DNA from: Holdemania massiliensis
GTDB taxonomy: Bacteria; Bacillota_I; Bacilli_A; Erysipelotrichales; Erysipelotrichaceae
Direction: 5' to 3'
Length of the DNA stretch: 64,000 nucleotides
NCBI RefSeq assembly: GCF_022440805.1
Contig: NZ_JAKNTK010000001.1
Span: forward strand, 1,984,001 to 2,048,000
Position 1 is the first letter of the stretch, and each line of letters starts with the position of its first letter. Made by a program: the position numbers and the translations under genes. Positions 8,831 through 16,847 of the stretch are shown here, piece by piece. The notes beneath the pieces were generated by a model. That model did not search any database. It worked only from the letters and a program-made list of their open reading frames with translations, and was not told the DNA's origin.

Positions 8831-9591
8831 CTGAGAAACGACCTTCAATAAGAATAAGGGAGAATTCTTTCACCTCTATCGTTGGAAAGAGAAATCACGA
8901 AAAACAAAATGAACGGCAGTAGCGGGCAAAGAGAAATCGGATCCGCCAGGACATGAAGTCAATCAACGCTTCAAAAGAGAGGGGTCGTACTCTGTTAACT
9001 TATCGAGCGTGGATTGAAACAAAGGGAAAGACGCTTTATCAGGCTCAAAATGGAATAAAAATAAAATGATAAAATTGTCTGCATTCGTGTTCCTGAAACC
9101 AAAGCCTTATTTCCTTTTGGATTTACGATGAATTCGATAACGATGGAGCGGATCGATTATCCTTGTTTGCACTTTGTTCAGGATTATTGCAAATTCCTTT
9201 TACTACACCTGTCTGATATTGGCAAATTCTGAATTTTATCAAGTATAACTTATAAAAATCTGTGAATATTGGATTTTATTAAGTATAACTGATAAAAAGA
9301 ATTTGCGAAGTTGAAAATCAGTAATGTTCCTTACCCGAATCATGTTTTTCTTCTTTGTTTCCTGTCATCGCTTTTCTTTGCTTCGACTCTAAAAAAAGAA
9401 GGATTACCAGCGGTGCTGCCATCACAATCAGGCCTTGAATCACGAATCTGCGATTTAAAATTAGCGAGTGAGCAGGCATGACTGATGTATGAAATCCAGA
9501 CATGACACGCATTTTGCAGCATGTCGGTCATCGGATTTGAAAAGCGAATAGAAACGCAGGCAAAAAAGGGATGAAAAAGCTAAAAAAATCA
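8831..9591 (+). other. Long intergenic region with repeated AT-rich motifs
   Basis: About 760 bases with no supported gene and a lower GC content than its surroundings. A minus-strand ORF at 9318-9512 has one hydrophobic stretch but no ribosome site. The clear structure is a pair of palindromic direct repeats at 9230-9258 and 9271-9299, and copies of GCAAATTC at about 9188 and 9222 with its inverse at about 9299. Possible roles are a protein-binding array or the remnant of a lost gene. Confidence 0.4.
9230..9299. repeat. Two copies of a palindromic 24-base motif
   Basis: The two copies are spaced 42 bases apart. Each reads TTTTAT-nA-nn-TATA-nn-Tn-ATAAAA and is itself an imperfect palindrome. 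Both share the core AAGTATAACT, and ATATTGG precedes the motif in each case. The form suggests operators for a dimeric regulator; the regulator is unknown. Confidence 0.55.
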
Positions 9592-9620
9592 TTGTCAAGC
9601 AGGGGGAAGAAGTGTATTAT
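9592..9620 (+). promoter_or_regulatory. Sigma-A promoter of the purine operon
   Basis: TTGTCA at 9592, 17-base spacer, TATTAT at 9615. The predicted start near 9627 leaves a leader of almost 290 bases before purC. Confidence 0.8.
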
Positions 9621-9628
9621 ATACCTGT

Positions 9629-9650
9629 AAATCTGATAGCAGTCAGATTT
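9629..9650 (+). other. Perfect hairpin at the 5' end of the pur leader
   Basis: AAATCTGA pairs with TCAGATTT around the loop TAGCAG. It sits right at the predicted 5' end and immediately before riboswitch helix P1. A role in transcript stability or in keeping P1 free is inference. Confidence 0.6.
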
Positions 9651-9653
9651 GCA

Positions 9654-9723
9654 TTACTTGTATAGGTGTCAAATTTCGGCTGACACGTATCTACCCACTG
9701 GCCTATGTGTGGACTACAAGTAA
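9654..9723 (+). promoter_or_regulatory. Purine (guanine-type) riboswitch aptamer
   Basis: P1 is TTACTTG/CAAGTAA; P2 is GTGTCA/TGACAC with CGG in its loop; J2/3 is TATCTACC; P3 carries GGCC in its loop, able to form the L2-L3 kissing pairs; J3/1 is GGACTAC. The C in GACTA is position 74 of the family, which pairs with guanine or hypoxanthine (adenine switches have U). All key core bases are present. It lies about 190 bases before purC, so it should lower purine synthesis when guanine is plentiful. Confidence 0.9.
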
Positions 9724-9795
9724 CCTTTTCCCCCATTTTTATAAATGAGCAGTCAAGGTTGAATGCCGAGGTTGTACCTAAAGGAGGAACTCTTT

Positions 9796-9834
9796 ATGAA
9801 GAAAGGACCGAATCAGGCGCAGACTTCATTCTAG
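9796..9834 (+). CDS. 12-codon leader ORF between riboswitch and purC
   Basis: ATG at 9796 follows a near-perfect AAAGGAGG at 9780-9787, the strongest ribosome site in this operon. The ORF reads MKKGPNQAQTSF and stops at TAG 9832-9834, 13 bases before the terminator stem. A strong ribosome site on such a short frame suggests a regulatory leader peptide, but no translation evidence is available. CCTTT at 9724-9728, next to P1, could pair with AAAGG of this site. Confidence 0.5.
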   Translation: MKKGPNQAQTSF

Positions 9835-9847
9835 GAGTTTTTCAGTG

Positions 9848-9879
9848 CATATTGTGGATACAATATGTTTTTTATTTTA
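9848..9879 (+). terminator. Intrinsic terminator in the purC leader
   Basis: Perfect stem CATATTGT/ACAATATG with loop GGAT, followed by a run of T broken by one A. It stands before the purC start at 9914, so it must be an attenuator of the operon. Confidence 0.85.
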
Positions 9880-9913
9880 CAGAGGTCAATTGAGAGAAAA
9901 GGAAGGATATTGC

Positions 9914-10636
9914 ATGGAAAAGCAGGAAATGATGTACGAGGGTAAAGCCAAGCAGGTTTATGCCTCAGAAGATCCCAACCTGGTCATTATTCACTACAAA
10001 GATGATGCGACAGCGTTTAACGGATTGAAAAAAGCCAGTATCAGCAACAAAGGGGTACTCAACAACAAGATCACAACGATTTTGTTTCAGCAGCTGAATC
10101 AGCGCGGAATCCGAACACATTGGGTAGAAACTTTGAATGACCGGGATCAGCTGTGCAGAAAAGTCAGCATCGTTCCGCTGGAGGTCATCGTCCGCAACGT
10201 CGTTGCCGGCAGCATGGCCAAAAAATTTGGTATTGAAGAAGGGACTGTGCTGAAGGAGCCAGTCTTTGAAATCTGTTATAAAAATGATGAGCTGGGTGAT
10301 CCGATGATCAACGATACGCATGCCGTCGGTTTGGGTTTTGCAACCCGTGATGAACTCGATCAGATCTATGCGATCACCTCCCAGGTCAATGAAGCGCTCA
10401 AGGAAATCTTCGATCAGATCAACATTCGCCTGATCGACTTCAAACTGGAATTCGGCAAGGACAGCGAGGGACAAATTCTGCTTGCCGATGAAATCTCACC
10501 GGATACCTGCCGCTTCTGGGAAAAGGGAACGGATAAGAAACTAGACAAAGATCGCTTCAGAAGAGAGCTGGGCGATGTGATCGGAGCATATCAAGAAATT
10601 TATGGCCGTCTGAGCCAGTGGGTGAATGCAAAATGA
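9914..10636 (+). CDS. purC: Phosphoribosylaminoimidazole-succinocarboxamide synthase (SAICAR synthetase)
   Basis: A 240-residue enzyme joining aspartate to CAIR in purine synthesis. The N-terminal YEGKAKQVY, the RNVVAGSMAKKFG block and LADEISPDTCRFW near the C terminus are PurC signatures. I chose ATG 9914 after AAGGAAGGAT; a longer frame from 9845 would run through the leader terminator. It overlaps purF by four bases. Expression should depend on the upstream riboswitch and attenuator. Confidence 0.96.
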   Translation: MEKQEMMYEGKAKQVYASEDPNLVIIHYKDDATAFNGLKKASISNKGVLNNKITTILFQQLNQRGIRTHWVETLNDRDQLCRKVSIVPLEVIVRNVVAGSMAKKFGIEEGTVLKEPVFEICYKNDELGDPMINDTHAVGLGFATRDELDQIYAITSQVNEALKEIFDQINIRLIDFKLEFGKDSEGQILLADEISPDTCRFWEKGTDKKLDKDRFRRELGDVIGAYQEIYGRLSQWVNAK

Positions 10637-12036
10637 AAATGGAAAACGAATATTTTTTAACCGGAAAGATTCATGAAGAATGCGGCGTATTTGGCGTATA
10701 TCATGTCAGTTCTGCCGCTTCCCTGTCTTACTTTGGTCTGCATGCGCTGCAGCACCGCGGTCAGGAAGCTGCCGGGATCGCAACCAGCGACGGCAAGCAG
10801 ATCACATGCATCAAGGGCAAGGGTCTGATCACGGAAGTGTTCAACAATGAAACGATCAATAAGATGGACGGTATTCATGCGATCGGGCATGTCCGCTATT
10901 CGACGGACGGCGGCAATGAGATTGAAAACGTTCAGCCGATTATGGTGCGGGCACATACCGGCCATTTCGGCGCGGTGCATAACGGCCAGATCGTCAATGC
11001 CAGTGAATTAAAAGAAGATCTGGAAAATCAGGGCAGCATTTTCCAGGGCAGCAGCGACAGTGAGATCATGCTGCACTTGATTCAGCGGGAAGCCGGCACC
11101 TTCGTTGAGAAGATCATGGGAGCCTGCCGCAAGATGGAAGGCGCCTTTGCGTTTATCATCATGACGAAGGACTGCATGTATGCCGTGCGCGACAAGAATG
11201 GGCTGCGGCCGCTGTCTTTAGCTTTTTTGGAAGATGGTTACTGCATCAGCTCGGAGACCTGTGCGTTTGATATTGTTGGCGCGAAGTTTATCCGCGATAT
11301 TGAACCGGGTGAAGTCGTGCGGATTGCCAGCGATGGTGTTAAGAGCTTTCATTATACCCAAGAGGTGCAGCATAAAATGTGCGCCATGGAATATATCTAC
11401 TTTGCCCGTCCGGACAGCAGCATTGAAGGCATCAACGTACATACAAGCCGCCGTCATGCCGGGATGCTGTTAGCGCAAAGCGATGATGTCGAAGCGGACA
11501 TCGTTATCGGTGTTCCGGATTCCAGCTTGTCAGCGGCAATCGGCTACAGTGAAGCCAGCGGGCTGCCGTATGAAATTGGATTGATCAAAAACCGGTATGT
11601 CGGCCGAACCTTTATCCAGCCGACGCAGCAGCAGCGCGAACGCGGCGTGCGGATGAAACTGAGCGCGATCAGCAGCATTGTTTCCGGCAAACGCGTCGTG
11701 ATGGTTGACGACTCCATTGTGCGCGGCACGACTTCACGTCGGATTGTTCAGCTGTTAAAGGATGCCGGCGCCACTGAGGTGCATGTGCGGATCGCCTCGG
11801 CTCCGTTCAGCAGTCCATGCTTCTACGGTGTTGACACTTCGACGTATGAAGAGCTTATCAGCGCCCGGATGGGCGTTGACGAGCTGTGTACTTACATCAA
11901 TGCCGATACACTGAAATTTATGACGATTGAACAGATGCGCGAAGCGATTCCAACCCGCGATCTGTGCGTGTCGTGTTTCAGCGGTCAGTATCCGACAGCT
12001 CTGTTCAGTTTCCAAAAAGTAATCAAAAAGAAATAA
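10633..12036 (+). CDS. purF: Amidophosphoribosyltransferase
   Basis: The committed step of purine synthesis, making phosphoribosylamine from PRPP and glutamine. The N-terminal amidotransferase domain begins at CGVFGVYH; this Cys becomes residue 1 after removal of a short propeptide (about 16 residues from ATG 10633). The C-terminal PRPP-binding loop is VVMVDDSIVRGTTS. Cysteines such as those in CVSCFSGQYP near the end match the Bacillus iron-sulfur type. It is translationally coupled to purC; a second ATG six bases further on is equally possible. Confidence 0.95.
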   Translation: MKMENEYFLTGKIHEECGVFGVYHVSSAASLSYFGLHALQHRGQEAAGIATSDGKQITCIKGKGLITEVFNNETINKMDGIHAIGHVRYSTDGGNEIENVQPIMVRAHTGHFGAVHNGQIVNASELKEDLENQGSIFQGSSDSEIMLHLIQREAGTFVEKIMGACRKMEGAFAFIIMTKDCMYAVRDKNGLRPLSLAFLEDGYCISSETCAFDIVGAKFIRDIEPGEVVRIASDGVKSFHYTQEVQHKMCAMEYIYFARPDSSIEGINVHTSRRHAGMLLAQSDDVEADIVIGVPDSSLSAAIGYSEASGLPYEIGLIKNRYVGRTFIQPTQQQRERGVRMKLSAISSIVSGKRVVMVDDSIVRGTTSRRIVQLLKDAGATEVHVRIASAPFSSPCFYGVDTSTYEELISARMGVDELCTYINADTLKFMTIEQMREAIPTRDLCVSCFSGQYPTALFSFQKVIKKK

Positions 12037-12052
12037 ATCAAGGAGGAAAGCT

Positions 12053-13348
12053 ATGTTAGACCGTTATTCCCGTCCTGAAATGCGCGAGATCTGGAGTGAG
12101 GAAAGCAAGTTCAGCGCCTGGCTGAAAGTGGAGCTGTTGGCGTGTGAAGCCTGGAGCCAGTTGGGTGAAATTCCAGCTGAGGATGTGGCGAAGCTGTGGC
12201 AGAATGCTTCATTCAATATTGATCGGATTTATGAAATTGAAAGTGAAACCAAACATGATGTCGTCGCCTTTACCCGCGCGGTTTCTGAATCGTTAGGAGA
12301 AGAGCGGAAGTGGGTACATTACGGCCTGACTTCGACCGATGTCGTGGATACGGCGTATGGTTATCTGTATAAACAGGCCAATGCCATTCTGCGTCGGGAT
12401 CTGCATCGTTTTCAGGATGTGCTGAAAGAAAAGGCCCTGAAATATAAAGATACGGTAATGATGGGACGGACGCATGGCGTCCATGCGGAAATCACAACAT
12501 TTGGTCTGAAATTTGCGCTTTGGTTTGAAGAAATGAACCGGAATCTGCAGCGTTTTGAGGAAGCCGCGGCGATGGTCGAAACGGGTAAGATTTCCGGAGC
12601 TGTCGGTACGTTTGCCAATACGCCGCCGTTTGTTCAGGATTATGTCTGTGAAAAGCTGGGAATTCACTCAGCTAAAATCTCAACCCAGGTTCTGCAGCGC
12701 GACCGGCATGCGCAGTATTTTGCCACGCTGGCCTTGATAGCGACTTCGATTGAAAAGATGGCGACCGAAATCCGTCACTTACAGCGCACAGAAGTCCGGG
12801 AAGTCGAAGAATACTTCAATAAGGGACAGAAGGGTTCCAGCGCGATGCCGCATAAGCACAATCCGATTGGATCGGAAAACATGTGCGGCTGTGCCCGAAT
12901 TCTGCGCGGCTATATGCTCAGCAGTTATGAGGACGTTGCGCTGTGGCATGAGCGGGATATTTCCCATTCCAGTGCTGAACGGATTATCGCGCCGGATGCG
13001 ACTGAACTGCTGGATTACATGCTGAACCGCTTCACGCGGATTATCGACACGCTGACCGTCTTTGAAGACAACATGCGTGCCAATATTGATAAAACCTATG
13101 GTGTTATCTTTTCCCAGCGTTTCATGCTGACATTGATTGAAAAAGGCATGTCGCGTGAGGAGGCTTATGATCTGGTGCAGCCGAATGCCAATAAGTCATG
13201 GAATGAAAAAATCAGTTTCCGTTCCTTGATGGAAGCCCAGCCGAAGGTCACGGCCTTGCTGAGTGAAGCTGAAATTGACGATTGTTTCAATCCTGCTTAT
13301 CACCTGAAACATGTTGATGATATTTATCAGCGTGTCGGCTTGCTTTAA
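12053..13348 (+). CDS. purB: Adenylosuccinate lyase
   Basis: A 431-residue fumarase-superfamily lyase acting twice in purine synthesis, on SAICAR and on adenylosuccinate. The signature GSSAMPHKHNPIGSE is present, as are TSTDVVDTA and the GRTHGVHAE active-site histidine. AAGGAGG precedes the ATG. It is the last gene of the purCFB operon; purA lies elsewhere, at 29477-30763. Confidence 0.96.
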   Translation: MLDRYSRPEMREIWSEESKFSAWLKVELLACEAWSQLGEIPAEDVAKLWQNASFNIDRIYEIESETKHDVVAFTRAVSESLGEERKWVHYGLTSTDVVDTAYGYLYKQANAILRRDLHRFQDVLKEKALKYKDTVMMGRTHGVHAEITTFGLKFALWFEEMNRNLQRFEEAAAMVETGKISGAVGTFANTPPFVQDYVCEKLGIHSAKISTQVLQRDRHAQYFATLALIATSIEKMATEIRHLQRTEVREVEEYFNKGQKGSSAMPHKHNPIGSENMCGCARILRGYMLSSYEDVALWHERDISHSSAERIIAPDATELLDYMLNRFTRIIDTLTVFEDNMRANIDKTYGVIFSQRFMLTLIEKGMSREEAYDLVQPNANKSWNEKISFRSLMEAQPKVTALLSEAEIDDCFNPAYHLKHVDDIYQRVGLL

Positions 13349-13376
13349 TTTTAAAAATAAACTAAATTTCAAGAAG

Positions 13377-13403
13377 ATGAGTTAGAAAATAACTCATTTT
13401 TTT
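13377..13403 (+). terminator. Terminator of the pur operon
   Basis: ATGAGTTA/TAACTCAT stem, loop GAAAA, then seven T residues. Confidence 0.85.
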
Positions 13404-13501
13404 GTTGGAAAGTTTTTGTGATCAGGAACTTCTATGTTGAACTCTGCGAAATTTAAGCCTCTGATCATCTCGAAATAGAACAGCCAAGCAGACCATAAGA
13501 A

Positions 13502-13522
13502 AACGGAGGAATAGCCTCCGTT
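13502..13522 (-). terminator. Terminator of the cstA-like gene
   Basis: On the minus strand, AACGGAGG pairs with CCTCCGTT, loop CTATT, followed by TTTTCTT. It lies about 40 bases after the stop codon. Confidence 0.6.
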
Positions 13523-13560
13523 GTTTCCTGATTTTCAGCATCAGACTGGGAATGTGATTA

Positions 13561-14976
13561 TTAATTTGAGTCGCTTGTCTGAGTGCGGACATAGCGGCAA
13601 AACAAAATGAAGCACAGCAGCGTAAAGACCAGTCCCAGCGGATAACCCCATGCCAGAGGAAGATGAAAGCCTTCGCTGGCAACCAAGATATAGGTACTGC
13701 TGACCGCTGTCATAAACAAGGCGGGAACAGCCGTGATCAGGCACGCAACATCTTTTCGTTCCCGATAGAGATAGACCGTCGCTGCCCATAAAGCAATCAT
13801 TGCCAAAGTTTGATTCGCCCAGGAAAAATAGCGCCAGATGACATCAAAATTCAGCTGTGTCAGGACGGCTCCAACCGCAAGCAGCGGGATTGTCAGCAGC
13901 ACTCGTTTGCGAATCGAGCTTTGATCAAGGTTAAACCAATCGGCTAACGTCAGCCGCGCACTGCGGAAAGCCGTATCGCCAGAGGTGATGGGACAGGCAA
14001 CCACGCCGACAATCGCTAAAGCTCCGCCAAGAGTTCCCAACAAGGATGTAGAAATTTCATAAACAACTCCGGATTGCCCTAAGGTGCTGAGTGCTGTCTG
14101 CAGGACGTCGGTCGTTCCATAAAAAGCAACACCGGCAGCGGCCCAGATCAATGCGATCACACCTTCGGCAATCATCGCACCGTAAAATACTTTGCGGCCA
14201 TCCTGTTCACTGCGCATACAGCGCGCCATCATCGGCGACTGCGTCGCATGAAAACCTGAAACAGCGCCGCAGGCCACAGTGACAAACAGATACGGCCAGA
14301 CCGGCTTTCCGGCTGGATGAAGATTTTGCAGCGTCAACTCCGGAAGCGGGTATCCTTGCACGATCAGTCCCCCAGCAATGCCCACGACCATAACCAGCAA
14401 AACAATTCCGAAAACCGGATATAATTTTCCAATCAGCTTATCAATCGGCAGCAGGGTGGCAAGCAGATAGTAGCACAGGATCAGAGCTACCCAAAAAGCA
14501 ACACTCAGCTTATCCGGTGTAAGCAGCGCAAGCAAAGTTGCCGGACTGGTCACAAATACTGTTCCCACTAAAACCAAAAGCAAAACCGAAAAAATGCGCA
14601 TAACCTGTTTCATGCCGCGGCCCAGGACTTGACCGACGATCTCGGAAATACTTGCGCCATTGTACCGGACTGAGATCATGCCGGTGAAATAATCATGCAC
14701 AGCTCCGCCTAAGATACAGCCAAATACGATCCACAGGAAAACGACAGGACCGAAAACAGCGCCCATCAAAGCCCCGAAGATGGGGCCGGTGCCGGCAATG
14801 TTGAGCAGCTGGATAAGAAATACCTTCCAGGTTGGCATGGCGACGTAATCCACACCATCTGCCGATTGAATGGCAGGGGTCGGACGTGTATCTGGCTGGA
14901 AGATCCGTTCAACGAATCGGCCATACACAAAATAGCCGCTGATCAGAAGGAATAATGAAACAAGAAATGTAATCAA
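13561..14976 (-). CDS. CstA-family transporter, short form
   Basis: A 471-residue, highly hydrophobic protein with about 12 or more membrane segments. NIAGTGPIFGALMGAVFG, GGAVHDYFTGMISVRYNG and GFHATQSPMMARCM are the conserved blocks of the carbon-starvation CstA family, whose characterised members import pyruvate or peptides. Escherichia CstA has about 700 residues; this shorter form is common in Firmicutes. The start is TTG at 14976, with AAGGAG upstream. A 150-base leader precedes it on the minus strand. The substrate cannot be told. Confidence 0.85.
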   Translation of the reverse strand: MITFLVSLFLLISGYFVYGRFVERIFQPDTRPTPAIQSADGVDYVAMPTWKVFLIQLLNIAGTGPIFGALMGAVFGPVVFLWIVFGCILGGAVHDYFTGMISVRYNGASISEIVGQVLGRGMKQVMRIFSVLLLVLVGTVFVTSPATLLALLTPDKLSVAFWVALILCYYLLATLLPIDKLIGKLYPVFGIVLLVMVVGIAGGLIVQGYPLPELTLQNLHPAGKPVWPYLFVTVACGAVSGFHATQSPMMARCMRSEQDGRKVFYGAMIAEGVIALIWAAAGVAFYGTTDVLQTALSTLGQSGVVYEISTSLLGTLGGALAIVGVVACPITSGDTAFRSARLTLADWFNLDQSSIRKRVLLTIPLLAVGAVLTQLNFDVIWRYFSWANQTLAMIALWAATVYLYRERKDVACLITAVPALFMTAVSSTYILVASEGFHLPLAWGYPLGLVFTLLCFILFCRYVRTQTSDSN

Positions 14977-15320
14977 AAGAATTCAGCTCCTTATCATAGT
15001 ATTAGGTCAGACTTTGTCAGGGACGCCGCAGGATCAGAAATAGCAGAAGACTCTGGAAGAAAGCAAAGTCCTAAGACCGACTTTCAGCCGATTGATATAA
15101 GACGGCGTTATATTCTCGGATTCAATCTAACACGACGCTTTCATTATAAAACAAGAATGAGCTTTTGCCCAGCCGAAGAAAATCGAGTTTCATGCGAATG
15201 CAATCTGAGAAAACAAACAAAGACAAGCAATCATCAGGAAGCAGGAAGGGCAAAAAGCGGAACTCTGAGGTAAAAAAACGGGGAAATAATCATAGTTTTG
15301 ATTGTATCTGATCATATGCT
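14977..15320 (-). other. Intergenic region, leader of the CstA gene
   Basis: Divergent region between the CstA gene and the PTS operon. On the minus strand TATAAT (forward 15144-15149) would start a leader of about 150 bases. A GACTTTG/CAAAGTC inverted pair lies in it (around 15010 and 15063), so the RNA may be folded. No known riboswitch could be recognised. Confidence 0.35.
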
Positions 15321-15345
15321 TGATTGTTTTAATAAAATGATCAAA
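15321..15345. promoter_or_regulatory. 25-base imperfect palindrome, probable DeoR operator
   Basis: Outer half-sites TTGAT and ATCAA with inner TTTT/AAAA; about 21 of 25 positions are symmetric. It ends seven bases before the -35 of the PTS promoter. The obvious candidate to bind it is the DeoR regulator at the end of the operon. Confidence 0.55.
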
Positions 15346-15351
15346 AAGTGT

Positions 15352-15379
15352 TGATTATAATGAACGAACTTTTTATAAT
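15352..15379 (+). promoter_or_regulatory. Promoter of the PTS operon
   Basis: TTGATT at 15352, 16-base spacer, perfect TATAAT at 15374. Confidence 0.75.
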
Positions 15380-15387
15380 GAAATCAG

Positions 15388-15400
15388 TTAAGCGCTTACA
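15388..15400. promoter_or_regulatory. cre-like CcpA site at the PTS transcription start
   Basis: TTAAGCGCTTACA contains the palindromic AAGCGCTT core of catabolite responsive elements. It sits just downstream of the -10, where CcpA binding represses. Confidence 0.65.
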
Positions 15401-15422
15401 CTGATTGGAGGAATGTGAATTC

Positions 15423-16337
15423 ATGATTGTTACACACACATCCAATCCTTCGATCGACTACTATCTGGAACTTTCCAACAGCCTGGTCAGCGGCGTTCAG
15501 CGGGCGGATTCAGCTTATTGCTTAGCCGGAGGCAAGGGACTCAACGTTTCCATGATTCTTAATCAAATGAGTATTGCTTCAGTGGCGACGACCTTTTTAG
15601 GCGGCTTTTCAGGGAACTTTATTCGCGAACAGATGCGTCAATATCCCTGGATTCGCTTGGACGCTGTAGAAATTGAGACGATGAACCGAATTAATGTCAA
15701 GCTGCGCAATCATCAGGAAACGGATATCAACACACCCGGTCCGATCGTAAACAAAGACCATCAGCGTGCGTTATTGGCCAAACTGACACAGTTAAAGCCG
15801 GGAGATTGGCTGTTGATCTGCGGCAGTCTGGCTCAGGCTGTGGATACAGAATTCTTAGAGGCAGCCGCGTCGCTGGTTCATCAGCAGCAGGCTTATTTAG
15901 GTCTGGATATTCCGGGCATCAAAGCCGAAACCTTAGCCCGCTGCCGGCCGCATTTGATCAAACCCAATGTTGAAGAACTGTATGCCATGTTTGATCTTCC
16001 GTCCCCTTCTCCGATATCCTCTCAATCGCTGATCGATCAGCTTTTAGCGATGAAAGTCGGCGGAATCCTGCTTTCCAACGGAGCTGACGGGGCACAGTAT
16101 CATACAGCTCAAGCGCATTGGACGATCGCTCACCCACCGCTTGAAGCTGTAAATACCGTAGGCTGCGGCGACAGCATGCTGGCAGCCTTTGTCGGACGTT
16201 TAGATCAGGGCTGTACGATTGAGGAAGCTCTTTTATGGGCAGGAGCAGCGGGGGAGGCAACGGCCGTTTCAGTAGGACTGGCGGATTATGCCCGGATCGA
16301 ACAGTTGAAGGACAGCGTGAAAGTATACCAGAATTAA
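15423..16337 (+). CDS. PfkB-family hexose-phosphate kinase (1-phosphofructokinase type)
   Basis: A 304-residue sugar-phosphate kinase. N-terminal NPSIDYY, AGGKGLNVS near residue 35 and NTVGCGDSMLAAF (catalytic Asp and anion hole) near residue 245 mark the FruK/LacC branch of PfkB kinases. Members phosphorylate fructose-1-phosphate or tagatose-6-phosphate; the exact substrate is open. I chose ATG 15423, 11 bases after GGAGG. It is the first gene of the PTS operon, so it probably acts on the phosphosugar this system imports. No aldolase lies in the operon. Confidence 0.85.
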   Translation: MIVTHTSNPSIDYYLELSNSLVSGVQRADSAYCLAGGKGLNVSMILNQMSIASVATTFLGGFSGNFIREQMRQYPWIRLDAVEIETMNRINVKLRNHQETDINTPGPIVNKDHQRALLAKLTQLKPGDWLLICGSLAQAVDTEFLEAAASLVHQQQAYLGLDIPGIKAETLARCRPHLIKPNVEELYAMFDLPSPSPISSQSLIDQLLAMKVGGILLSNGADGAQYHTAQAHWTIAHPPLEAVNTVGCGDSMLAAFVGRLDQGCTIEEALLWAGAAGEATAVSVGLADYARIEQLKDSVKVYQN

Positions 16338-16353
16338 GCGAAGGAGAACCTTT

Positions 16354-16830
16354 ATGAAAATTACAATGGCCCGCATCGACAATCGTCTTCTGCACGGCAT
16401 CGTGATCGCCCAGTATCTGCCGCAGGCTGACTGCCAGCGCATCATGGTCATCGACGATGAAGTCGCCAACAATCCAAAGAAAAAAGAAATGATGATGTTT
16501 GCCAAACCCGACGGATATGCTGCCAGCATCATTCCGCTGGCGAAAGCTCTGGAAAATTTCAAAAACAACAAATATGAAGGTCAGCGGATCTTCATTCTGG
16601 CGAAGACGCCTCAGGTTTTCGCGGCGCTTTTGGAAATCGGTGTCCCGATTCCGGAGCTGATCATCGGCGCGACCGACCGTCTTAACGAAGGCATCAAGCT
16701 CAGCAACCGTGCCTATATCAGTGAAGAAGAAGCGGATGTCTGCCGCCATATTCAGCAGATGGGCACGCGCATCATCGTTCAGCATGCACCATCGGTGACG
16801 CCGGTGGAGTTGTCTAAGATTATTCATTAA
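16354..16830 (+). CDS. PTS mannose/sorbose-family component IIB
   Basis: A 158-residue cytoplasmic phosphocarrier. The N-terminal RIDNRLLHGIV motif holds the phosphorylated His14. It passes phosphate from IIA to the sugar entering through IIC-IID. AAGGAGA precedes the ATG. Four PTS genes follow one another here, a complete mannose-family permease with separate IIA and IIB chains. Confidence 0.92.
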   Translation: MKITMARIDNRLLHGIVIAQYLPQADCQRIMVIDDEVANNPKKKEMMMFAKPDGYAASIIPLAKALENFKNNKYEGQRIFILAKTPQVFAALLEIGVPIPELIIGATDRLNEGIKLSNRAYISEEEADVCRHIQQMGTRIIVQHAPSVTPVELSKIIH

Positions 16831-16847
16831 TCAGGAGGAAGAGTACT

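Noticed and set aside
9318..9531. Minus-strand ORFs of about 63 codons in the gene-free region
   Set aside because: One has a hydrophobic stretch, but there is no ribosome site or promoter and two frames overlap. Not enough to call a gene.
9845..9913. Upstream extension of purC
   Set aside because: The extra codons are the terminator stem; family alignment and the ribosome site favour 9914.
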